Positions 34,688 to 43,846 of a stretch of 64,000 nt of DNA are shown one piece after another. A program made the position numbers and the translations under genes. The DNA is from Leptospira_A sp046736045 (GTDB taxonomy: Bacteria; Spirochaetota; Leptospiria; Leptospirales; Leptospiraceae). Positions within the stretch are counted from its first letter, which is position 1. Each line of letters starts with the position of its first letter. The notes below the pieces were generated by a model. It was not told where the DNA came from. It saw nothing but the letters and a program-made list of their open reading frames with translations, and ran no database searches. The stretch is from positions 930,001 to 994,000 of the forward strand of contig NZ_CP177134.1 in assembly GCF_046736045.1 (NCBI RefSeq), given 5' to 3'.

Positions 34688-37600
34688 TATTTTTCCCGCT
34701 CCATCAGATAATAAGCCGCAGGTACTACAACGAAGGTAACTAAAGTGGAAAGTATCAAACCTCCTAGTATCGTCACAGCCATAGGAACTCTCGTTTCCGC
34801 ACCGGGACCGAGAGCCAATGCAGGTGGAATCGCAGCTGCAATTGATGCAAAGGATGTCATGAGTACCGGTCTCAAACGAACGGGGCAACCTTCCCGGATT
34901 GCTTCCGCTACCGTTTTCCCTTGCGTGCGTACATGATTGACAAACTCCACAAGCAAAATGGAATTTTTTTTAACCAACCCCAAAAGCATAATGAGCCCGA
35001 TAAAACTGTACATATTGAAGGATTGACCTGTTATAAAAAGAGCGACAAGCGCGCCGGAAAAACTAAACGGCATGGAAAGTAAAACATATAACGGCTGTTT
35101 TAGACTATTGAACTGACTCGCTAAAATCATATAGGAAACGATTATCCCGAGAACCAAAGCAAACATAAGTCCGCTTGTAGACTCGTTTGCCGTTTTTGCA
35201 GAACCGGATACCTGAACGGTGTATCCTTCGGGCAACATCTCTCTGGCAATGAGAAGCGATTTTTCCAAACTGGCAGTCTGGCCGATTGCCTGAGGAGGGT
35301 TTCCGAATAGTTTGATCGCGCGATCCCGATTAACCCTCGTTATACTTTTTAATGTATTTTTTGTTTCTAAAATCAATATATCCTTTAAACGAACAAACTC
35401 CCCGTATATGTTTCTAACGCGAATATTGGGAATGATTTCGGCATTTTCTCCTTGGGTTTTATTGATTTTAATCCTTACATCATAACTTCTGCCGTTTTCG
35501 GTAAACCGGCTTACTTTTTTACCGCCCATCAAAGGCCCTATCGTATTACCAATGTTAGCCATACTCACACCCCTTGCGGCGGCGGCATCCCGGTTGGGTA
35601 AAATCCTCAACTCTTCCTGACCCAATACATAATCCGTATCAATGTCCTGTAACACTCCTTCCTGATCCAATCTTTCGCGGATTTTGGTTGAAACATCGGC
35701 AAGAACATCCCAACTCGGCCCAGTTAACACTAATTCTACGGGGTATCCTCTTCCGGCGCTGAACCCTCTTTGGGAAATGTCTATGATTGAAAATTTTGCC
35801 TCGGGAACCAGAAGCTTTAAATCCTTTCTCAAATCCGCAAAAACATCGTTTTGCGTGATTTCCTTTCCCGTTCTTTTGTTGATCGGTCTTTTTCCCATCT
35901 CTTTGATCGAAACAAAAAACATAGCGCCATTGGATTCCGTTCCATCAAACCCGCCGATCGTTCCCATATACTTTTCAATTTCCGGTTTCGCCATAAGATG
36001 GGACTCTACTCTTTTCATAGCTTCATTGGTGGCAAAGATAGAGGAACTAACAGGCATTTTAGCTCGAAGAACGAACCTACTCAAGTCCTGAGGAGGAATG
36101 AATTCCTTTTTTAATCCCAAAAAGAATCCGAGGGATAATACGAAAAGTACCGTGGAAACAAACAAAATAGTTTTGGGATAGGAGATGACCCGATCCAATA
36201 CTTTTGCGTAAAAGGACTCTGCATTTCTTAGGAATTTTTCCACCAAAGGATCTAGTCTTTTGAATACAGAAAAAAATCCGATGAGTTTTGTCGTTACGGA
36301 ATAAAATTTCGAATCCTTGTAATCGGAAAAGTTCCATCGGGACAAAAAAGAAATTGGTTCCTGTTTTTTCGATTTTGTTTTTTTATTTTCTTTCTCTTTG
36401 TATCTGGATGCACGCATAGGAGTGAAACTAAGTGCTTCGAAAAGAGAAAGTGCTACTGCAACGGCAACAGTGATTCCGAATTCTAAAAAATATCTCCCGA
36501 TGACTCCTGACATAAAGGCAACCGGCAAAAATATCGCTATGATCGCAAGGGTCGCCGCAAGCGCCGCAAAACGAATCTCAGACGCCCCCTCCAAAGCGGC
36601 GTTGTACCAGGTTTTTCCCATCTCTCTGTGACGGCTGATGTTTTCCAAAACCATAATCGCATCATCGACTACGATTCCCACAGCAAGAGAAAGCCCGAGT
36701 AATGTGAACGTATTTAAAGTAAAACCCGCATAATACAGAACCAAAAACGTACCTATGATCGAAGTCGGTATGGCAAGTAACACATTGGCAGTGCTCCCCC
36801 AACTTCCCAAAAACAATCTGCATACAAAACCTGTAAGAAGGATAGAAAGCAATAAAGTAAACATCAACTCATCTACGGAGTCTTTGATAAATGTAGTGTT
36901 GTCGTTTGCTACGGAAAGATTGTAACCTCGCGGAAGAGTTGTTTTTAACTCTTCCATCTTGGCCTTCACTCCGTTTGCAACTGCTACGGCATCGGAACCT
37001 TTTATTTTTTTAATACCAAGCCCGACGGAAGGAATCTGGTTGAACCTTCCGATCTTTTTAATTTCGTCTAACCCATCTTCAATGGTAGCCACATCTTTCA
37101 ATCTTACAGGACGAAACATGGCTGCTCCGCTTCTGGAATTGATAAATATATTGGAAAGTTGATCTACAGTGGGGACATCACCAACGGCTCTAAGAGAAAT
37201 TTCCGATTTTTGATTTTGTAACTTGCCGGAAGGAACTTCTATGTTTTGTTCCAATAAGGTATTTGTAATATCGTCTACAGTCAGTTCGGCGGCAGCGAGT
37301 CGGTTCGGATCAAGATAAACATTTATGACACGATCTACATAACCGCCTAAAATGATTTCTCCTACGCCGGGTAATTCCTGGAATTTGTCTTTTAAAACGG
37401 ATTTAACATAAATCATCTTCTCCTGTTCCGTTCTGCCTTCGGCAGTCAACGCCACCCAAATGATGGGATTGTCGTCAGGATTGGACTTAAGCAAAACGGG
37501 AGGATCAAGCGCGGTCGGGAGTTTGTTCTGAACTTGCGCGATTTTGGTCTGAATCTCTTGGAGAGCGACATCCACATCACGATTTAACTCTAGTTCAACG

Positions 37601-37875
37601 GTAATGGTTGCAGCACTATCCGTAGATGTGGAGCGAACCTCAGCGACTCCCTCTACGGTCAAAAGTACTTCTTCGATCGGGTCCACAACATCCGTTTCCA
37701 TTACGGAGGCATTCGCGCCCTGCAAAGTAAGCGAGATATTAACGATGGGAAAATCCACGTTTGGCATTTGAGACAACCCCAAACGGGACAGTCCGATGGA
37801 TCCCAGCAGAATGATACCGATCATCATCATCCAGGAAAAGATAGGATTACGGATAGAAACTTCAGATAATTGCAA
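34687..37875 (-). CDS. RND-family efflux transporter, inner membrane subunit
   Basis: This 1062-residue proton-driven pump of the AcrB/MexF type has 12 membrane helices and two large periplasmic loops. The proton-relay aspartates lie in VGIVVDDAIMVLENISR, the matching lysine in GLVKKNSILLVEFV, and the N-terminal RNPIFSWMMMIGIILLG region is typical. A charged insert (KEKENKKTKSKKQE) lies in the central cytosolic loop. The TolC-like gene follows with a one-base overlap. A periplasmic adaptor gene, normally the third partner, is missing: the next gene upstream is an enoyl-CoA hydratase 130 bases away. Confidence 0.93.
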   Translation of the reverse strand: MQLSEVSIRNPIFSWMMMIGIILLGSIGLSRLGLSQMPNVDFPIVNISLTLQGANASVMETDVVDPIEEVLLTVEGVAEVRSTSTDSAATITVELELNRDVDVALQEIQTKIAQVQNKLPTALDPPVLLKSNPDDNPIIWVALTAEGRTEQEKMIYVKSVLKDKFQELPGVGEIILGGYVDRVINVYLDPNRLAAAELTVDDITNTLLEQNIEVPSGKLQNQKSEISLRAVGDVPTVDQLSNIFINSRSGAAMFRPVRLKDVATIEDGLDEIKKIGRFNQIPSVGLGIKKIKGSDAVAVANGVKAKMEELKTTLPRGYNLSVANDNTTFIKDSVDELMFTLLLSILLTGFVCRLFLGSWGSTANVLLAIPTSIIGTFLVLYYAGFTLNTFTLLGLSLAVGIVVDDAIMVLENISRHREMGKTWYNAALEGASEIRFAALAATLAIIAIFLPVAFMSGVIGRYFLEFGITVAVAVALSLFEALSFTPMRASRYKEKENKKTKSKKQEPISFLSRWNFSDYKDSKFYSVTTKLIGFFSVFKRLDPLVEKFLRNAESFYAKVLDRVISYPKTILFVSTVLFVLSLGFFLGLKKEFIPPQDLSRFVLRAKMPVSSSIFATNEAMKRVESHLMAKPEIEKYMGTIGGFDGTESNGAMFFVSIKEMGKRPINKRTGKEITQNDVFADLRKDLKLLVPEAKFSIIDISQRGFSAGRGYPVELVLTGPSWDVLADVSTKIRERLDQEGVLQDIDTDYVLGQEELRILPNRDAAAARGVSMANIGNTIGPLMGGKKVSRFTENGRSYDVRIKINKTQGENAEIIPNIRVRNIYGEFVRLKDILILETKNTLKSITRVNRDRAIKLFGNPPQAIGQTASLEKSLLIAREMLPEGYTVQVSGSAKTANESTSGLMFALVLGIIVSYMILASQFNSLKQPLYVLLSMPFSFSGALVALFITGQSFNMYSFIGLIMLLGLVKKNSILLVEFVNHVRTQGKTVAEAIREGCPVRLRPVLMTSFASIAAAIPPALALGPGAETRVPMAVTILGGLILSTLVTFVVVPAAYYLMEREK

Positions 37876-38005
37876 TGGTCCTCTGGATTTAGGAAGGTTA
37901 CACTTTATAGACCCAAGTTTTCCTTCCGGAGTTCCCGAACTTTTAAAAAAGGAATCTAAAGATCAGATCCCTTTGGCAATCATACGTTTCGAAATCAACC
38001 GGTCG

Positions 38006-38782
38006 TTAGGTAATGAAATCGGGTCTACGTTTTTCAATCAGCGACAAAAAACCTTCCTGACCGTCTTTGGTTTGGATGGTTCTCGCAAAATGTTCTATAT
38101 CCTGCTCAAATACCTTGGATAAAACAGGGCGATAAAAATCACGAAGGGCCGTTTTCATTCCCCGGCTGGAATTGTAAGTTAGTTTGGCAAGCGATCCTGC
38201 AAACTTCAATCCTTCACTGAACAAGGATTCTGCGGGGAAAAGTTCATCAACAAGACCGATCTCTTTGGCTTCCGGTGATTTGATCTGTTTGCCGGTATAT
38301 AGCAGATCGCGGGCGTTTTTATAACCGACCAGATCTTTTAATACCATTGTAGGAACGGAAGGAAAATTCAATCCTACAATCGCTTCGGAAAATCCGATCC
38401 TTGCCCCTTTGTCCACCATATAACGATAGTCGGAAAAAAGTGCAAACACCGCTCCCGCCGCCATACAATGCCCGTTGATAATCGAAATGGTCGGGATAGG
38501 AAACAGAAAGTATTCCGAAACAGTTCCGATAAGAACCGTTACTGCTTCTTTGATTTCCGCATCCGATTTTCCATACATAAAACTAGGTTCGATTCCGTTG
38601 GAAAAAAACTGAGTTTGTGCGGACGTGAGAAGAAGCGCGCGCAAGTTTTCATTTTGCGCGTGTTTTTTTAAAAGCCCTTCAAAAGTAGTGAAGGCGTTTA
38701 GATCAAAAGTATTTTTTTCGTTGGTTTGCATCCTGATTTCCAGGATGCGTTCCCCATGAAAGATTTCTGCAAAGATAGACAT
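38006..38782 (-). CDS. enoyl-CoA hydratase/isomerase family protein
   Basis: This 258-residue crotonase-fold enzyme has the oxyanion-hole block SIINGHCMAAGAVFALFSDYRYM and the ARIGFSEAIVGLNFP region. The position of the usual first catalytic Glu is not clearly kept, so it may be an isomerase or another crotonase activity rather than a true hydratase. Its ATG overlaps the TAA of the acyl-CoA ligase gene by one base, so both are translated together and may act on the same acyl-CoA. Confidence 0.83.
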   Translation of the reverse strand: MSIFAEIFHGERILEIRMQTNEKNTFDLNAFTTFEGLLKKHAQNENLRALLLTSAQTQFFSNGIEPSFMYGKSDAEIKEAVTVLIGTVSEYFLFPIPTISIINGHCMAAGAVFALFSDYRYMVDKGARIGFSEAIVGLNFPSVPTMVLKDLVGYKNARDLLYTGKQIKSPEAKEIGLVDELFPAESLFSEGLKFAGSLAKLTYNSSRGMKTALRDFYRPVLSKVFEQDIEHFARTIQTKDGQEGFLSLIEKRRPDFIT

Positions 38783-40830
38783 TAGCTGTTTTTGTAAAGT
38801 TCCAAAATCCGATCTTTGTATTTTTCAGTAATGACGTGTCGTTTCATCTTCATCAGGTTTGTCAATTCATCACCAACTTCGAAAGGTTTGGTGATAATGG
38901 TAACATACTGAACCTGTTCAAAGTTTTTGAAACCGGTTTTAACACTATTGAAATTACGAACTTCTTTTTTATAAAAATCCATTACCTTCGGCTCTGTAAT
39001 GAGTTTTTCAGGTTTGGTTTCCGAGATTCCATTATCCGCCGCCCAAGCAACAAGAGCATCAAAATCAGGAACAATGATCGCACCTAGTACTTTTTGATCT
39101 TGCCCTACTACCATAGACTGTTTGATAAAAGGAGATTCGTCGATTTTGTTTTCGATAGGAACTGGTTCTACGTTTTCACCACCTAACAAAACAATGGTAT
39201 CTTTGGCACGTCCGGTAAGAGTCAAAGTTTTTTTGAAATTGATCATCCCGATATCACCGGTGTTCATCCAACCGTCTACGATTGTTTTTGCAGTGGTTTC
39301 GGGATTTTTATAATAACCTTTCATCACCTGAGGACCATTGAGATGAACCACACCCTTTAACCCTTGTTTTCCCGAAATGATATTTCGTTTATCATCAATA
39401 TGACAGAGCACCTTTCCGGAATCATCACGAATCTGCACTTGTGTAAGAGGAACGATATCTCCTACCGAACCCATAATCGGTCGTTCAAAGGAACGAACCG
39501 AAATCACGGGACCGGTTTCCGTCATTCCGTATCCTTCCAGTACGGTAATTCCAATGTCCATAAAGAATGCATCTACGTGTTTTTGTAATGCGCCACCACC
39601 GGATAAAGTCGCTCTCAAATGACCACCGGTCGCCTGACGGATTTTAGAAAGCACAATCCGATCCAATGTGAATACATTCAAAATCAAACCGAACCCACTG
39701 ATTACATAAGCAACTGTGGAAAGCGGATTTCCTATGGAACTTAAGTAATAACCGACAATCCCACCTAATACAGTTAAGCTGAAAGGTGCAGTTATGAGCA
39801 GCTTGATGACTGCGGACACACCACCGATCAGGGACTGCACTATGTTTCTATTTACATAATCCACTTCCAAACCTTTGATAAAACGAATCGAAGCATGGTA
39901 GTGTTTTGAAAAAAAGTAAGCAACCTTGAATAAAAATCTGCGGACAGGAGGAGTTTGTTTCGGATCGTTGATCCTTGTATAAATTCCGTTATAGATACTT
40001 TCCCATACGCGAGGTGCCGAGGCCATAAAAGTAGGTCTCGCTTTTTGGATATCGTTTCTGAGATCGGTTACTTTTGTATAATAAGTAGATCCCCCGTTTA
40101 CGATAGAGAAGTATTCCACTACACGTTCAAAGATATGCCATACGGGAAGAATAGACAACATACGGTCGTCAGGTGTTACTTTTGCAACCTTAGGAACCAC
40201 ATAATGCAATTGATGAATCATATTCGAATGCATCAACATTACGCCTTTCGGCATACCTGTTGTTCCGGAAGTATAAATCAGAGTGAATAAATCGTCCGGT
40301 TTGATTTTGGAAATACGTTTCTCTGTTTCTTTTTTCCCTTTGTTACGTAAATCTTTTCCTTTTTTAAGCAGGTCTTGGAAAAGTAAAACTCCGGAACCTG
40401 ATTTGGTTTTGGAATCTTGGTCAAGAATGATGACTGTCTTTACTCCCTTGATTTGGGATTTGTTGTTTTTGAATTTTTCGTAAACCTTATCATTTTCAAT
40501 AAAGACAACTTTTGCCCCGGAATGATTAAGGATGTAAACGATTTCGGAATCCGTAATATCGGAACCGCGAGGTACATTGGCAGCACCTGCCAATAATACG
40601 GCACAATCTGCAACGATCCATTCTTTGCGGTTGTCCGCGAGAATTCCTACATGCTCTCTGGCATCGACACCCAGGTCGATCAATGCTTCTGCGAGTGCCA
40701 GACCATCTTCATAAAGTTCTTTGTAGGTAATGGCTTGGTATTCTTTCGCCGCATTTTTATACCAGAATGCCGGTTTGGCTCCGAATTTCTCCGAAGACTC
40801 TTTATAAACTTCTGCTAGGTTGTTCGCCAT
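38782..40830 (-). CDS. long-chain fatty acid-CoA ligase (AMP-forming)
   Basis: This 682-residue adenylate-forming ligase activates fatty acids to acyl-CoA. It has the P-loop LIYTSGTTGMPKGVML, the YGMTETGP motif, GWMNTGDIG and the GRAKDTIVLLGGENVEP block. A hydrophobic insert at residues 335-390, before the LSGGGAL block, looks like two membrane helices, which is unusual and suggests membrane attachment. It is translationally coupled to the enoyl-CoA hydratase-like gene. Its exact chain-length preference cannot be read from sequence. Confidence 0.9.
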   Translation of the reverse strand: MANNLAEVYKESSEKFGAKPAFWYKNAAKEYQAITYKELYEDGLALAEALIDLGVDAREHVGILADNRKEWIVADCAVLLAGAANVPRGSDITDSEIVYILNHSGAKVVFIENDKVYEKFKNNKSQIKGVKTVIILDQDSKTKSGSGVLLFQDLLKKGKDLRNKGKKETEKRISKIKPDDLFTLIYTSGTTGMPKGVMLMHSNMIHQLHYVVPKVAKVTPDDRMLSILPVWHIFERVVEYFSIVNGGSTYYTKVTDLRNDIQKARPTFMASAPRVWESIYNGIYTRINDPKQTPPVRRFLFKVAYFFSKHYHASIRFIKGLEVDYVNRNIVQSLIGGVSAVIKLLITAPFSLTVLGGIVGYYLSSIGNPLSTVAYVISGFGLILNVFTLDRIVLSKIRQATGGHLRATLSGGGALQKHVDAFFMDIGITVLEGYGMTETGPVISVRSFERPIMGSVGDIVPLTQVQIRDDSGKVLCHIDDKRNIISGKQGLKGVVHLNGPQVMKGYYKNPETTAKTIVDGWMNTGDIGMINFKKTLTLTGRAKDTIVLLGGENVEPVPIENKIDESPFIKQSMVVGQDQKVLGAIIVPDFDALVAWAADNGISETKPEKLITEPKVMDFYKKEVRNFNSVKTGFKNFEQVQYVTIITKPFEVGDELTNLMKMKRHVITEKYKDRILELYKNS

Positions 40831-40899
40831 AACTCTCCCATCTGAAACGGACTTTATAATAAGTCCAAATCTCAGATGGTCAAGAGATTTTTAAGAACT

Positions 40900-41112
40900 T
40901 TAATCCCAGGAGAATTTGTTCTGTTGTTGTCCTTTTTTGAGGTGGCGTTTTCTGATTTCGGTCAGTTTGTCCATTTGCTTGGAATCCAGCAAATTGCGGG
41001 CTTTTAAGCCTAATTGAGGTAAAAGAGTTTCGCTCTCGATATTGGAAAAGAAGCGGTCTTGTCGTGTAAAAGAGCTTTTAAGCTCAGGGTTCATTTCTGG
41101 GTAGAAATCCAT
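40900..41112 (-). CDS. small hypothetical protein
   Basis: A 70-residue charged protein with a good ribosome site (GGAGG) 8 bases before its ATG, which is the main reason to accept it. The C-terminal part (KQMDKLTEIRKRHLKKGQQQNK) is very basic and helical. No cysteine pairs, signal peptide or membrane helix. I do not recognise it. It lies upstream of the acyl-CoA ligase in the same direction. Confidence 0.6.
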   Translation of the reverse strand: MDFYPEMNPELKSSFTRQDRFFSNIESETLLPQLGLKARNLLDSKQMDKLTEIRKRHLKKGQQQNKFSWD

Positions 41113-41277
41113 GTCGGCCTCCGTGCGTCCTTGGTTCCTGGGGTGTTTGTTTGTATAGGGCTCATCATCCGTGACAAGTTTCCTATCCCCGATATGTATA
41201 TCGCAGGAAAAGGAAAATACTGAAGTAAAAAATTTTGCTTGTACTAATTTTTTTCATCCTGTTTTTGGTATTCGTCT

Positions 41278-41508
41278 ATGACGATTCGAATGATCAATGC
41301 TACAGGAAAGCGAAACGGACGTTTCGTAGCCTATGAATACGGCGAAGATTTATTTGGAACGCTCTATTTGGACAAGTTTTCGGGTAGGGAAAGAGGGAAA
41401 TTGATCGACAAATGGAGATTAAATGACCTGGGAAGCCTTGTCCGTGTACTTGATTTAGAAATTACCAAAAGAGAAGAAGAAAATTACGAACGACCTAGAT
41501 TTGCCTGA
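41278..41508 (+). CDS. small hypothetical protein upstream of the MutS-like gene
   Basis: A 76-residue soluble protein, beta-rich in its first half (RMINATGKRNGRFVAYEYG and DLFGTLYLDKF) then helical and charged. I do not recognise it. The gene overlaps the start of the MutS-like ATPase gene by 8 bases, so the two are probably co-translated. A promoter may lie in the 165 bases before it, but no convincing pair was found. Confidence 0.6.
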   Translation: MTIRMINATGKRNGRFVAYEYGEDLFGTLYLDKFSGRERGKLIDKWRLNDLGSLVRVLDLEITKREEENYERPRFA

Positions 41509-43252
41509 TTTCCCCACAAGTTTCTTAGATTTCAGAAAGAAACGTTATAGCTCTCTCATTCCCAAAAAAAAATCACAGTTACAACGACTTTCCCGTATCC
41601 GGCTCTTGGTATTTTTTTCCATCGTCTTCGGATTTTTCGGACTCTACTTAAACAAATCGGAACTCATTCATTACTCCCTACTCGGTTTGCCCGTTCTTGG
41701 TTTTGCAATTCTTGTCTCCATCTATCAAAAGAGAAAACACCACTTGGCGGGATTGGAAAAAACTCTAATTCTCATCGAAAGAGAATTGAACCGAAAGAAT
41801 GGAAATCTCAAAAAAATCCATTCCTTTAAAATTTGGGAATTTCCGGAAGCAGTCAGCAATCATCCGCTTTCCATAGATTTGGATCTTTGCACTGAACAAG
41901 GGTTATATACATTTTTGGATACGACTGTAACAAAAGAAAGTTGGGATTTGTTTCTAAACAGAGTTTTACAAAATACGAACGAAGACCCGAAGGTTTTACA
42001 AATAAAAGTAAAAGAACTTTTAAAAAATAAATCTTTAAACTATCAATTATTGCGTAAGGCATTTCCTTACGGAGAAGATTCGAATGACAAAATTCCTTTC
42101 TTCGATATCACCAAAGAATTTCATTTTTGGAAAAAACAAAACTATTTAAGATTTATTTATCCTATCCTTGGAATATTTACACCTGTTTGGCTGCTTGTCA
42201 GTTCGTTTTTTTCCTTGCCGTTTGCACCTTTATTATTGCTTCTCAACCTAATTCTATTTATACGATTTCGGAAAAACTCACTTAAGGTTTGGAAACAAAT
42301 TCAAAATCTAAACCAAAGTCTGGAAAATTTCGAATCGGTTTGGAAACGATTGCATCCGAGTCAAAGAAAAGAAATTGGGAAGATGTCCAAAGCTTTAAAA
42401 AAATTGGGAAATTCTTCCGAGTTAATCATTTCTCCACTTCCTCATTTTCTTTTGAATGCTATTTTTCTGTGGGACCTTTGGAAAGTCAGTCAGTTTGAAA
42501 GATGGAAGCGGAATTGGTCTTCGCTTTGGCTGGAACTGAAGGAAGATTGGATTCAAACGGATTCCCTTCTACCTTTTGTAAACCTGTCATTTTTGAATCC
42601 GAAGATGGCTTTTCCCGAATGGAATGATCAAGGAACCATAGAAGCTGAAAATCTATGTCATCCTTTGATTGAAAAAAAATCCAGTGTAACGAATGTTTTA
42701 CCAATTATAGGTCGAGGCGGATTGTTTATCATCACAGGTTCCAATATGTCCGGCAAAACAACTTATCTGCGTGCTATCGCAGTGAGTTTGTTGCTTGCGG
42801 GAAGCGGTGGGCCGATACCCGGAACAAAAATGTCAATCGCTCCCTTTGAAATTCATACGTTGATTCGTTCCCAAGATTCTTTGGAAAACGGAATTTCTTT
42901 TTTTTATTCCGAAGTGAGAAGGCTTTCTAAAATTATCAAAGAAACAAAACCGGATGCAAAGTTGTCCGTACTTTTTCTTGATGAAATTTTAAAAGGAACC
43001 AACTCCAAAGAAAGACAAATCGCAACCCGCGAAATATTGTTTACCTTAAAAGAAAAAGGGGCAATCGTTTTTTTGACCACACATGATTTGCAAATTGCCG
43101 AAATTGAAGACGCGACTCCCTTTCATTTCACTGAACTAGAGTTAAATGGAGAAATGATATTCGATTATCGCTTGAGGGAAGGAATTTCGCATACTACGAA
43201 TGCATTGCGAATTTTAAAGAAAGAAGGAATTCCCATTCGGGAAGAGATTTAA
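41501..43252 (+). CDS. membrane-anchored MutS-family ATPase
   Basis: This 583-residue protein combines hydrophobic segments near residues 34-50 and 57-75, and again about 210-255, with a C-terminal MutS ATPase domain: Walker A GSNMSGKTT, the SFFYSEVRRL signature helix, Walker B LFLDEILKGTN and the TTHD motif. It lacks the mismatch-recognition and connector domains of MutS, so it is not classical mismatch repair. Start TTG 41501 overlaps the preceding small gene by 8 bases. Related membrane MutS-like proteins are known in several phyla but their role is unknown. Confidence 0.83.
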   Translation: MPDFPTSFLDFRKKRYSSLIPKKKSQLQRLSRIRLLVFFSIVFGFFGLYLNKSELIHYSLLGLPVLGFAILVSIYQKRKHHLAGLEKTLILIERELNRKNGNLKKIHSFKIWEFPEAVSNHPLSIDLDLCTEQGLYTFLDTTVTKESWDLFLNRVLQNTNEDPKVLQIKVKELLKNKSLNYQLLRKAFPYGEDSNDKIPFFDITKEFHFWKKQNYLRFIYPILGIFTPVWLLVSSFFSLPFAPLLLLLNLILFIRFRKNSLKVWKQIQNLNQSLENFESVWKRLHPSQRKEIGKMSKALKKLGNSSELIISPLPHFLLNAIFLWDLWKVSQFERWKRNWSSLWLELKEDWIQTDSLLPFVNLSFLNPKMAFPEWNDQGTIEAENLCHPLIEKKSSVTNVLPIIGRGGLFIITGSNMSGKTTYLRAIAVSLLLAGSGGPIPGTKMSIAPFEIHTLIRSQDSLENGISFFYSEVRRLSKIIKETKPDAKLSVLFLDEILKGTNSKERQIATREILFTLKEKGAIVFLTTHDLQIAEIEDATPFHFTELELNGEMIFDYRLREGISHTTNALRILKKEGIPIREEI

Positions 43253-43846
43253 GAAAAGTTCTTCAGTTAAGAGTAAGAGGTACCACAGATCCAGGAGCCC
43301 TAAAGAATTCCAATCCGGCAAAAAGGCGAACTTATTTGAATAAAATCCGGGGAAATGATCTCTCCGCTTTACAAAAAGCGAGTGGTATGATAAATGGAAC
43401 GCATTGGGTGGCGGGTGGTTAACCCCACCCAATGTCGATAGGGCGGGGATAGTATACTGTTAAATCATTCTCCATTTCCCATATTCAATTGAATTCCTGC
43501 GCTAGCGATCGCAGCGGAAATCAATTACAGTGATTCACTCTTAAAACAAGGGAGATGTTTCTCGCGGTGGCGAAGGCCAGGAAGGCCGAAGCTTACGAGT
43601 CGTGACAGGGAGGTCACGCGAGTAAGAGCGGATAACATTGGACGTTGATTGGAGCGGAGAGCGCGGTCGATTATTATAATCTATCACAAAACAGGATGTA
43701 TGCGAAGCGCCCGGATTTTTAGTATAATCCCGTAATTCAATATTACAATTTGCATTTAAACAGCCGGAAAATTTATAAATAATTCACTTGATTTATATTC
43801 GAACTGCGGCTTAGTAATTACAAATTTCATCGTTTAAGGTTTTATT
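43253..43846. other. 594-base intergenic region holding long repeat copy C
   Basis: No gene is visible. Nearly all of the left three quarters is the long repeat at 43273-43718; the last 130 bases before the protease gene are AT-rich and should hold its promoter. Confidence 0.65.
43273..43718 (+). repeat. long repeat, copy C
   Basis: About 446 bases that recur in the same orientation at 46875-47354 with very high identity in two blocks, separated by a variable stretch. Block 1 has a foldable segment, CATTGGGTGG (43402-43411) pairing with CCACCCAATG (43425-43434), and the core shared with the short repeat (43319-43340). Block 2 starts with CGCTAGCGATCGC and has GTGAC/GTCAC and G/C-rich stems. 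It begins 20 bases after the MutS-like gene stop. Confidence 0.85.

Noticed and set aside
34688..34888. A 67-codon upstream extension of the TolC-like gene
   Set aside because: It overlaps the end of the RND pump gene in another frame and would remove the signal peptide from the N-terminus.
41501..43252. Classical mismatch-repair MutS
   Set aside because: The mismatch-recognition and connector domains are missing and hydrophobic segments take up much of the N-terminal half.
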